Source of the DNA: Pseudomonadota bacterium
GTDB taxonomy: Bacteria; Pseudomonadota; Gammaproteobacteria; UBA6186; Azoamicaceae
Reading direction: 5' to 3'
Length of the DNA stretch: 33,405 nucleotides
Assembly: GCA_021848375.1 (NCBI GenBank)
Contig: JAJZUR010000002.1
Coordinates: 1 to 33,405, forward strand
Shown piece by piece: positions 1-7,794 of this stretch (position 1 is its first letter; the number at the start of each line of letters is the position of its first letter). The translations under genes were made by a program, and so were the position numbers. Under the pieces are notes generated by a model. It did not search any database and had not been told where the DNA came from. It worked only from the letters and a program-made list of their open reading frames with translations.

Positions 1-147
1 TTGCGCGATCAATAAGGCGCCAATTCAAACTTGAAGTGCAATCGCCAATTTAATAGTTAAATTCATAACAAAAACATAGGGCTATAGCGAAGCGAATCAA
101 GTTCGAATACTATTCCTTTGGGCCTTAGAAACCAAAAGGAGAATCGT

Positions 148-1137
148 ATGCCTGCTGGCTATCACCACCTGATCCGCGATCAAAGATCTCAAATTTATGC
201 ACTTAAGTCAAACGGCTTGGAACAACAAGACATCGCTCATCATCTTGGGGTGCATCCCTCTACGGTATCTCGAGAGCTTAGCCGTAACCAGGGAGGAAGA
301 GGCTATCGTTTTCAGCAAGCAGATACCTTAGCAACAGAAAGGCGGCGAATTGCCAGTAGCAGGCCAAAACGCATGACTAAAGATGTGATAAAAATAATTG
401 AAGAAAAAATCCAAGAGAAGTGGAGTCCAGAACAAATTTCAGGAAGGTTGAAACTTGAAACAGATATTTGCATTAGCCATGAGAGCATTTATCAGCATAT
501 TTGGGCAGACAAACAGCAAGGGGGTATACTTTATACTCATTTAAGACAGTCCGGCAAAAAATACAATAAGCGTTCTTCAGATAAAGCAGGTAGAGGTTGT
601 ATTCCAAATCGAGTTGATATTTCAAAACGCCCAAATATTGTTGAAGAAAAATCTCGTTTAGGTGATTGGGAAGGAGATACCATTATTGGAGCAAAGCATC
701 AAGGCGCTATTTTAAGCTTGGTTGATCGTAAATCTAAATTCACGCTTCTTGGGAAGCTGCGGAATAAAACTGCGGATAGTGTCGTTAAGGCAACTACAGC
801 TTGTTTTAATAAATTGGATGATCCGATAGTGCATACAATTACCTATGATAATGGAAAGGAGTTTTCAAATCATGAAAAGATCTCAGAATTACTAGGGGCA
901 TCTTGTTATTTTGCCACACCTTATCATTCTTGGGAACGTGGTTTGAATGAGCATACCAACGGTTTAGTAAGACAATACGTGCCGAAATCGACTGATTTAT
1001 TAAAGGTCTCACCCAGAGCATTACAAATTATTGAAAATGCGCTTAATGATAGGCCCAGGAAAATATTGTCCTTTCTTACACCGAAGGAGGTTCGAAACTG
1101 CATGGCTAAACCTACCAGGATGATTCTTCGTTGCTAA
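148..1137 (+). CDS. IS30 family transposase
   Basis: N-terminal HTH (DIAHHLGVHPSTVSREL) and DDE core (GDWEGDTIIG, YDNGKEFSNHE, HSWERGLNEHTNGLVRQYVP). Likely start is ATG 148 after AAGGAG. Confidence 0.95.
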   Translation: MPAGYHHLIRDQRSQIYALKSNGLEQQDIAHHLGVHPSTVSRELSRNQGGRGYRFQQADTLATERRRIASSRPKRMTKDVIKIIEEKIQEKWSPEQISGRLKLETDICISHESIYQHIWADKQQGGILYTHLRQSGKKYNKRSSDKAGRGCIPNRVDISKRPNIVEEKSRLGDWEGDTIIGAKHQGAILSLVDRKSKFTLLGKLRNKTADSVVKATTACFNKLDDPIVHTITYDNGKEFSNHEKISELLGASCYFATPYHSWERGLNEHTNGLVRQYVPKSTDLLKVSPRALQIIENALNDRPRKILSFLTPKEVRNCMAKPTRMILRC

Positions 1138-1188
1138 AATTATTTTTCAAAAATTGTTAAAGATTTTTGCCTAGGCCAAGTGCGCGGA

Positions 1189-1287
1189 ATGTGGAAAAGC
1201 TCGTGGATAAGCTGCGCGCAATGATTGACCACTGTTAGTGGAATAATAAACGCATTGCGCATCAGCTTATCCACGAGCTTCTCCACA
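1189..1287. repeat. Long imperfect palindrome with nested hairpin and DnaA-box-like words
   Basis: Left arm 1189-1223 ATGTGGAAAAGCTCGTGGATAAGCTGCGCGCAATG pairs with right arm 1252-1287 CATTGCGCATCAGCTTATCCACGAGCTTCTCCACAT. Inner hairpin CCACT-GTT-AGTGG at 1229-1241. Confidence 0.85.
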
Positions 1288-1637
1288 TGACTCAGAGAGC
1301 CGTGCACGGTCGATTTTTTGATAACATAATTCTATTGACACGTTAATTTTAGCCATTTAGTATATCCAATATGTCTAAAGGATTTTTTTAAATTTGATAA
1401 TTGCACTTCACCCTTGAAAGGGCGATATTTTAATAAAAAATCAAAGCGTTGAAATTTTGGTGCGAAATGTCTGTGGTATTATAAATTCATAAATTTGTGA
1501 CGCCCGATGTTATTTGATGTGATTTTATGAATAACCATTAGGAGAAACAGATGATTATCCAAAGCAAAGATATTTAAGGTTAGTAATATTGATTTAGAGA
1601 AAAAATAGCATATTGAATCGAAATTTTGTATTTCGGT

Positions 1638-2963
1638 TTAAAAAACCTTAATACTGAAATCATCTTCAACACTTAATGCTAAGTATGTCGGAGTATAACC
1701 AGGATAATGTTGTAACAAAGCTTGTGCCCGCGTTTCTAAAGCTTTTAGACTTATTTTGGCTTTATTTAATTTGGTTTCAGCAATTAAAATCTGTTTTTTC
1801 ATATCATTGATACCAACGACATCTATTTCATTTTGATTATTTTTTTCCCAATAAGCACCAACTTGATTAAATTGCCCACTTTCCGCAAGAAACTTTTGAA
1901 AATATTTTTCCAACATCGGACCACAATAAGTCGCATAATCCCGTTTAATAATTTCTTTAACATACGCAAAATTTTCGATTTCAATGGCGGCTTGATTGTG
2001 GTAAATAAAGCGAAACCAAAAATTGAGAAAATTATCGGCTATTTTATATTTCTGATTTCGAGTGTTCGGTTTAGCATGTATGGGACGATGCCGCCTCACT
2101 ATTCCATAATCCAATTCTAAACGGGCAAGATATCCACCCACATTTCTTTCTAATACAGACTCAATCTCATTGCGAGCTGTTTTCCCCTGCGCAATTAGCT
2201 CGAGAATAGCAAAATATGTTAGGTAATCTCGACCAAACTCTTCTATCAGAATTGTCTTTCCTTCATTTAAGAATAAGGAGTTTTTTTGTAAAATGATATT
2301 CAATATATCATCTAAATTCTTAGCCTTTTCCGTCAAAAAGATATCTAAATACTTGGGCATATTTCCAGTAAATACATAATACATAAATAAATTATTGGCA
2401 CTAAATATGCCATTATCTCTTAAGATATTTGTCGTGGTTTCAAATGAAAATGCTTTAATTTCCAAAACGCGATTTGCCCTGCCAAAAAGGGGCTGCTTTT
2501 CTTCCTCAAAAATTTTATGCATTAATGAATAAACTGAACCAATAAAAACAACTTGAAGTTTGACTGCATATCTATTGAGATCCCACAATTTTTGCAAATC
2601 TGAATACACAGAGGGATTAATCTGAAAAAATTCTTGAAACTCATCAAAAATAACTGTGAACTTTTCCTTTTTGCCAATTTCTAGTAATAATGCAAACACT
2701 TCTTTAAAATAACGAATTTCACCAATAATAGGCATCACAAATTGTTTTTTTATTTCTTCCAAAAATTCCTCACACAATAAATGCTCTTCTTTACGGCTCA
2801 CAAATAGATAAAGGAATCGTTTTTTTGCAACGTGATGTAAAGCCAGTACGGTTTTACCAACACGCCGCCGACCTGTTAAAATGGTCATAACGCCTTCTTG
2901 TTCAGCCTGCCGATCTAACTTCTCCAGCAATTTCAATTCTTCTATACGATTATAAAATTTCAT
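1638..2963 (-). CDS. Archaeal-type AAA ATPase with C-terminal DUF234-like domain
   Basis: Walker A GRRRVGKTVLA, Walker B-like FTVIFDEFQEFF, and C-terminal nuclease-fold-like segment NEIDVVGINDMKKQILIAETKLNKAKIS, typical of this ATPase family. Confidence 0.85.
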   Translation of the reverse strand: MKFYNRIEELKLLEKLDRQAEQEGVMTILTGRRRVGKTVLALHHVAKKRFLYLFVSRKEEHLLCEEFLEEIKKQFVMPIIGEIRYFKEVFALLLEIGKKEKFTVIFDEFQEFFQINPSVYSDLQKLWDLNRYAVKLQVVFIGSVYSLMHKIFEEEKQPLFGRANRVLEIKAFSFETTTNILRDNGIFSANNLFMYYVFTGNMPKYLDIFLTEKAKNLDDILNIILQKNSLFLNEGKTILIEEFGRDYLTYFAILELIAQGKTARNEIESVLERNVGGYLARLELDYGIVRRHRPIHAKPNTRNQKYKIADNFLNFWFRFIYHNQAAIEIENFAYVKEIIKRDYATYCGPMLEKYFQKFLAESGQFNQVGAYWEKNNQNEIDVVGINDMKKQILIAETKLNKAKISLKALETRAQALLQHYPGYTPTYLALSVEDDFSIKVF

Positions 2964-2968
2964 ATTGC

Positions 2969-3003
2969 GTAACTCTGGTTACAGTAACCATGGTTACGAT
3001 AAC
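2969..3003. promoter_or_regulatory. Cluster of GTAACC/GGTTAC half-sites upstream of the ATPase start codon
   Basis: GTAAC-tct-GGTTAC-a-GTAACC-at-GGTTAC-ga-TAAC, including perfect palindrome GTAACCATGGTTAC (2984-2997) and GGTTACaGTAACC (2977-2989). Confidence 0.6.
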
Positions 3004-3082
3004 TCAAAATTGGCAAAATTACAAGTAAATTCAGATGAATAAGGAAAATTTAAAACAATGTTCTGTATAAAAAATCAGTCTA

Positions 3083-3910
3083 TCAAAACAAATAGTTAAA
3101 CCCAAGGCTAAGGGCATTCATACTATAAGTACTTAAGAACTTAAAGCTGCTGTTTGGAACAATGCCTATCCCATTACCCAATCGAATATACCGATAGGCG
3201 GCATCTAAATACCAATGCGAAAAGATGGCGACTCTAAACCCAACCCCGAGATCCCATGCAGCCCGAATATTGCGCTGTGTATTGGAACCACCAATCGCTG
3301 GCGCTGGGAATAGAGTAGCTTGTACACTATTGGCCGATAGCCCGATGCCTGCCGTCACATAAGGTTTAAACCGGTTAAGACCCGAAAAGTCGTAATATAA
3401 GTTAGCTAGAATGGTGTTATTTTTAATTTGTGAGTTTAATTGAACGGATGGGACCCCAGATCCCAATAAAGCTGGGTTTGCCACGTAAGAAAGTGTTTTA
3501 ACCGCAAGATACTCTAGTTCACCCCTAAGATTGGCTGACCAACTATAACCGATGCCAATTTCAAACCCTACTTGATTACCACTCGTTCTTTTTTTATTGA
3601 TCACCCCATTAGAATAAACGCCAGAAGACTTATTTTTAAATTCATCTAAAGTTAAGGTGCTAAAATTTAACCTTAAACGCCCGTAATACCCAGGATACCC
3701 CTTCACCGGCAACATACTCGCTAACTGGGCTTGTTCTTCAGGGGTAATGGGACTACCACCGGTTATCGCACGATGAAAACTACCAGTTTGGGCATTGCCA
3801 TATTGGGTCGGCGCATAATTATCATTCATCACATCAAATGCTGCTTGAACGGGCAACGCTAACACGCTAAAGAACAGACTAAAAAGTATTGAGGAACGAA
3901 TGTTTTTCAT
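3083..3910 (-). CDS. Outer-membrane beta-barrel protein
   Basis: Signal peptide MKNIRSSILFSLFFSVLALPVQAA, alternating amphipathic strands, C-terminal aromatic LGFNYLF. ATG at 3910 has a GGGAG ribosome-binding site. Confidence 0.8.
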   Translation of the reverse strand: MKNIRSSILFSLFFSVLALPVQAAFDVMNDNYAPTQYGNAQTGSFHRAITGGSPITPEEQAQLASMLPVKGYPGYYGRLRLNFSTLTLDEFKNKSSGVYSNGVINKKRTSGNQVGFEIGIGYSWSANLRGELEYLAVKTLSYVANPALLGSGVPSVQLNSQIKNNTILANLYYDFSGLNRFKPYVTAGIGLSANSVQATLFPAPAIGGSNTQRNIRAAWDLGVGFRVAIFSHWYLDAAYRYIRLGNGIGIVPNSSFKFLSTYSMNALSLGFNYLF

Positions 3911-3921
3911 CTTAACTCCCA

Positions 3922-4233
3922 CTATTTTCCTTTTCCGACCAGCGATTGCTGCAATAATAGATTCACCCGATCCCGCATTTCTTTACCTGGTTTAAAGTGT
4001 AGAGAATATTTACCTTCTTTACGAACGTAAGCACCCGTTTTTGGATTTCTCGCCAGTCGCGCTGAACGGAACCTTCTTTGGAAACTGCCAAAACCTCTGA
4101 TCTCAATGCGCTGCCCTTCAGAAAGCGCGCGCGCCATTTCATCAAAGATATATTTTACAGCAAGTTCAACCTCCCTATCCGAAAGTTGACCCTGCTTAAC
4201 AGACACAATTTGAATAAGTTCTGATCGTGTCAT
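3922..4233 (-). CDS. ihfB: Integration host factor subunit beta
   Basis: MTRSELIQ...GQRIEIRGFGSFQRRFRSARLARNPKTGAYVRKEGKYSLHFKPGKEMRDRVN matches the IHF-beta/HU family signature. Confidence 0.92.
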   Translation of the reverse strand: MTRSELIQIVSVKQGQLSDREVELAVKYIFDEMARALSEGQRIEIRGFGSFQRRFRSARLARNPKTGAYVRKEGKYSLHFKPGKEMRDRVNLLLQQSLVGKGK

Positions 4234-4449
4234 ATCTCATTCCTCTGCATATCCCTACTCTTTAATATTACAACAGGACTGAAGGTCTATCACAGTTATT
4301 TTTCCACTCAACACAGTTAGTTTGTAAACAAATTATATTTTTTAATTTTGTACTATATTACTTGGATAATATTTGTATTTTGTCTCAAACACCGATACTA
4401 TTGATCTGTACTAGGAAGTACTCATTCATCAACACAGCGAGGGAACGCT

Positions 4450-5463
4450 ATGCTTAAGAATTGGGATAAGTCCGTTGAGGACGTGGAAGATATTATTGTT
4501 TTAGAAGAAATAGAAGAAGAAATAGCCTTAGATGAACCGCAAGAAGAACCTGACATAGATCCCGAGATTGTTGCAATAGAGCCAGATTGGGACGCAGAAG
4601 ACACAAAAGGGAACAAACAATCCCGCAAACAAGAATCTGACCCTACCCAGTTGTACCTCATTGAAATTGGCGCCTCGCCGCTGTTATCAGCGGAAGAGGA
4701 AGTGTATTACGCACGCCGTGCTCGCCAAGGACATGAGGATGCCCGTGACCACATGGTGAAATGCAATTTGCGACTGGTCGTTAAAATAGCTAGGCGCTAT
4801 TTAAATCGCGGCTTAGCCTTATTAGATTTGATCGAAGAAGGGAATCTAGGTCTCATCCGAGCGGTTGAAAAATTTGATCCTGAGCGGGGATTTCGATTTT
4901 CAACCTACGCTACATGGTGGATAAGGCAGAATATTGAGCGGGCGATTATGAATCAAACCCGTACCATTCGATTGCCCATTCACATTATTAAGGAGTTAAA
5001 CGTTTATTTGCGTAAAGCACGCGAAATTACCCAACAACTTGATCATGAGCCCACTTTTGAAGACATTGCCAAAGCGTTGGATAAATCTCCGGAAGATGTT
5101 AATCGGCTATTACGGCTGAATGAACGCACACTGTCCGTAGATACGCCCATGGGGGACGATACCGAAAAGCCCTTATTAGAGGCACTCGCGGATCAAAATT
5201 CGGAAGGACCAGCTGAAATTTTAGAAGATAAAAATATGAAGGGGCAACTTGAAGATTGTTTAAGCCTGCTAAATGATAAGCAACGATCGATATTGATGCG
5301 CCGCTTTGGTCTACGGGGTTTTGAAGAAGCAACCCTGGAGGAGGTCGGTATTGAGGTGGGTCTCACCCGAGAACGTGTCCGACAGATCCAAGTAGAAGCC
5401 TTAAAATTGTTGCGATCAATTATGGAAGATCGCGGCATATTAGCAGAAACTGTATTCTATTAA
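4450..5463 (+). CDS. rpoS: RNA polymerase sigma factor RpoS
   Basis: Sigma-70 region 2 ([65 protein letters not shown]) and region 4 ([38 protein letters not shown]). Size and short N-terminus fit RpoS. Confidence 0.93.
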   Translation: MLKNWDKSVEDVEDIIVLEEIEEEIALDEPQEEPDIDPEIVAIEPDWDAEDTKGNKQSRKQESDPTQLYLIEIGASPLLSAEEEVYYARRARQGHEDARDHMVKCNLRLVVKIARRYLNRGLALLDLIEEGNLGLIRAVEKFDPERGFRFSTYATWWIRQNIERAIMNQTRTIRLPIHIIKELNVYLRKAREITQQLDHEPTFEDIAKALDKSPEDVNRLLRLNERTLSVDTPMGDDTEKPLLEALADQNSEGPAEILEDKNMKGQLEDCLSLLNDKQRSILMRRFGLRGFEEATLEEVGIEVGLTRERVRQIQVEALKLLRSIMEDRGILAETVFY

Positions 5464-5473
5464 GTGGATATGG

Positions 5474-5692
5474 TTAAGTTGGTACAGTGCTTTGGATCAT
5501 CCACTTTGCAACGCTAATTAAGATCGCAATTAGGATCAATACCAGCATGACGGCAACTAAGGCGTAGATCCACCACGGTTGTCCGTGCAGAAAATCCCGT
5601 TCTTGTACGCGGCTGCTTTGTACCCCCAAGAAGGCGCCCAATACGCTCAGCAATACTTGCCAGAGATTGGGCTTGCCCTGCATTTTAATCAT
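5474..5692 (-). CDS. DUF2970 family small membrane protein
   Basis: LWQVLLSVLGAFLGVQSSRVQERDF followed by one transmembrane helix. Confidence 0.75.
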   Translation of the reverse strand: MIKMQGKPNLWQVLLSVLGAFLGVQSSRVQERDFLHGQPWWIYALVAVMLVLILIAILISVAKWMIQSTVPT

Positions 5693-5760
5693 GAATTCAC
5701 CTACCCAGAATTGCCATTGTAGTTTACACTACAATAAAGATCTTGGAGGAGAAAGTGTCT

Positions 5761-6015
5761 ATGTCAAATCAATTATTAGAGCAATTGGAAGTCAAAATAG
5801 ATGACATCATCGAAACGGTTGAAATTTTACGTTTACAAGTAGAAGAGCTGGAAAGTAAAAATGAAGGCTTACAAGCTGAAAATATGTCACTCAAAAATCG
5901 ACAAGCCCATTGGGAAAAAGGGTTAAGCTCTTTGTTGAACAAGCTAGATGATGTACAGCCAGAACGAGCAAATACTGAAATCGTTGAAGAAGTGCTGTAC
6001 GAAGAAATGGCATAA
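5761..6015 (+). CDS. TIGR02449 / ZapB-like small coiled-coil protein
   Basis: Short heptad-rich coiled coil LEVKIDDIIETVEILRLQVEELESKNEGLQAENMSLKNRQAHWEKGL. Confidence 0.65.
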   Translation: MSNQLLEQLEVKIDDIIETVEILRLQVEELESKNEGLQAENMSLKNRQAHWEKGLSSLLNKLDDVQPERANTEIVEEVLYEEMA

Positions 6016-6019
6016 AATT

Positions 6020-6804
6020 TTAGTTGAAAAACTTAGTTATAGTGCCTTTTTGAATCAGCCGCAGTAATTCCGCAAAAATGCGATCCGGTTCAATCTCCCT
6101 TAGGATGATCGGTAATTGTCTTAAGGGTACGTTGTCTTCTACTGCTTTTAACAAAGACCATTGCAACGCAGTCAAACGCTCTATTCGCAAATCATACTCT
6201 ACGCGAAACAGGATAAGATAAACCTCCCCTTCGGATAAGTCTACTTCATCCACTTCCCTAAACTCAGGCTGATTGATTTCCCAAATATGATCGACTGGAT
6301 AGGGAGAACGTAATAAAAAACTATTTTCAGCGCGCTGAAAAACAATGTTTTGTTATTCAGCGTCCAAGAGCGTAGATAAGTGTTCCCAATTAAAAATAGG
6401 ATCACTCGAACCAATCAGCGTAGCGTGTACAGCCCATTCAAACGTGCAACATCTGCCAAATAAGGTGGATCGAAAAGCGCTCTATCATGTTCTAAATAGT
6501 TCGCTAAAAAAGCACCGTATTCACTTAAGCTAATATAGGAAGACGGATAGAGATCAAGATACGCATCCACCCGATTCCAAAAATACTTTTCACCGACCAA
6601 TCGTACGCAAACCGGATAGATCAGTATTAAGGCTTTTTTTAACCCAACTCGCCACTGATGACGGTAGAGTGAAAATCGATGCGCGCAGAACGGCAAAGTT
6701 GCATCTAAAACCGCTAAAAAGCTTGAATTGGGATCTAACCTGGTTAGATTTGCAATGAATTCCCGTTGCAAATCACCGAGCGCAAGTGAAGATGGTTCCT
6801 GCAC
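6020..6804 (-). pseudogene. DUF2063 (HvfC/BufC-like) pseudogene
   Basis: Reading across frames restores ...PPYLADVARLEWAVHATLIGSSDPIFNWEHLSTLLDAE*QNIVFQRAENSFLLRSPYPVDHIWEINQPEFREVDEVDLSEG.... There is a 1-nt frameshift near 6439 and an in-frame TAA at 6353-6355. Confidence 0.88.
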
Positions 6805-6812
6805 ACCAAATC

Positions 6813-7080
6813 CTATTTTTTGATCATTCCGTTCACAATTTTATGACAGGTTCCCTCTGGCACATAGATCCATGCAGTGGGATCCCCATCTTTCCCAGAT
6901 TGGCCTTGGCATGGGTTACTCGGACCTGCGCAATCATTCATGCCCTTTTTAGCAATACCGTAACATTTTTCCATTTTGGCCGGCTTATCTGCTGCCATAG
7001 TCACACTAGAGGCAGTAACCCACGCCGGCCGTTAACAGGGTTGCAACGACTAATTTTGCCCAAGATGTTTGCTCACTCAT
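6813..7080 (-). pseudogene. DUF2282 bufferin-type peptide (BufA1/HvfA-like), frameshifted in signal peptide
   Basis: MSEQTSWAKLVVATLLTAGV / VTASSVTMAADKPAKMEKCYGIAKKGMNDCAGPSNPCQGQSGKDGDPTAWIYVPEGTCHKIVNGMIKK. An extra G in the GGG tract (7019-7021) separates the two frames. Confidence 0.85.
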
Positions 7081-7129
7081 TGTTTATCCTCTCTTTGGTT
7101 TACCAAAAAACTGTGCTAATGTATTCAGC

Positions 7130-7783
7130 ATGAAACAGCTATCTGCGTTCGATCAAATTATAGGCCGGTTTGATAAAATTTTGCGGGGACTCCCGTCAAA
7201 AAAAGTGGTTCAAAACTCCCTACCTTCCTTACCCTCAATCGAAATGGACAGTTCAGATCCTGTACCGTTATCTCTTGCCGAACAAAAACATGCTGCCAGC
7301 TTAATGCGCATTAATCACTGCGGAGAAGTCTGTGCGCAAGCACTTTATTTAGGCCAAGCATTGGTAGCACGCGATCAAAAATTAGCTAATCAACTATATA
7401 AATCGGCAGAAGAAGAACAAGAACACTTACAATGGTGTAAAACACGTATCCATGAATTAGGCGGAAGACCTAGCATTTTAAATCCACTATGGGCTCTTGG
7501 TTCTTTTGGTATTGGCGTTACCGCTGGGCTCTTTAGCGATAAAATTAGTCTTGGTTTTTTAGCAGAAACGGAACAACAAGTCTCTCGTCATTTGGCAAGT
7601 CATTTACAGGAACTTCCCGCACACGATACCAAAAGCCAAGCCATTATTTTAAAAATGCGAGAAGATGAAGAACGTCATGCAAAAGATGCGATAACCTTAG
7701 GGGGTGTTAATTTACCGAAACCCATTCCTAAATTAATGCAATTTTTTGCAAAAATAATGACCACCACAACTCGATATATTTAA
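7130..7783 (+). CDS. coq7: Coq7-type demethoxyubiquinone hydroxylase
   Basis: Di-iron motifs MRINHCGEVCAQALYLGQAL, EEEQEHLQWCKTRIHELGGRPS, MREDEERHAKDA. Confidence 0.93.
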   Translation: MKQLSAFDQIIGRFDKILRGLPSKKVVQNSLPSLPSIEMDSSDPVPLSLAEQKHAASLMRINHCGEVCAQALYLGQALVARDQKLANQLYKSAEEEQEHLQWCKTRIHELGGRPSILNPLWALGSFGIGVTAGLFSDKISLGFLAETEQQVSRHLASHLQELPAHDTKSQAIILKMREDEERHAKDAITLGGVNLPKPIPKLMQFFAKIMTTTTRYI

Positions 7784-7794
7784 AACAATCCTCA

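Larger units (their letters stand above)
24..1418 (+). mobile_element. IS30-family insertion sequence (putative full element)
   Basis: Imperfect terminal inverted repeats: left 24-52 TTCAAACTTGAAGTGCAATCGCCAATTTA; right 1390-1418, read in reverse complement, TTCAAGGGTGAAGTGCAATTATCAAATTT (shared core TGAAGTGCAAT). They flank an IS30-type transposase ORF. Target-site duplication not resolved. Confidence 0.75.

Noticed and set aside
98-108. GTTCGAATAC resembling a tRNA T-loop
   Set aside because: No acceptor stem, anticodon arm or CCA around it; it lies inside the IS30 leader.
4408-4421. Small hairpin GTACT-AGGA-AGTAC in the rpoS leader
   Set aside because: Only 5-bp arms; too weak to support a regulatory claim without comparison.
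6324-6341. Perfect 18-nt palindrome TTTTCAGCGCGCTGAAAA
   Set aside because: Lies inside the former coding sequence of the DUF2063 pseudogene (reads FQRAENS); no repeat copy in the window, so probably chance.
6345-6533. Plus-strand ORF of 62 aa
   Set aside because: Antisense to the DUF2063 pseudogene with no recognisable motif.
6786-7133. Plus-strand ORF of 115 aa opposite the bufferin genes
   Set aside because: The minus strand carries recognisable DUF2282 sequence; the plus ORF is antisense noise.
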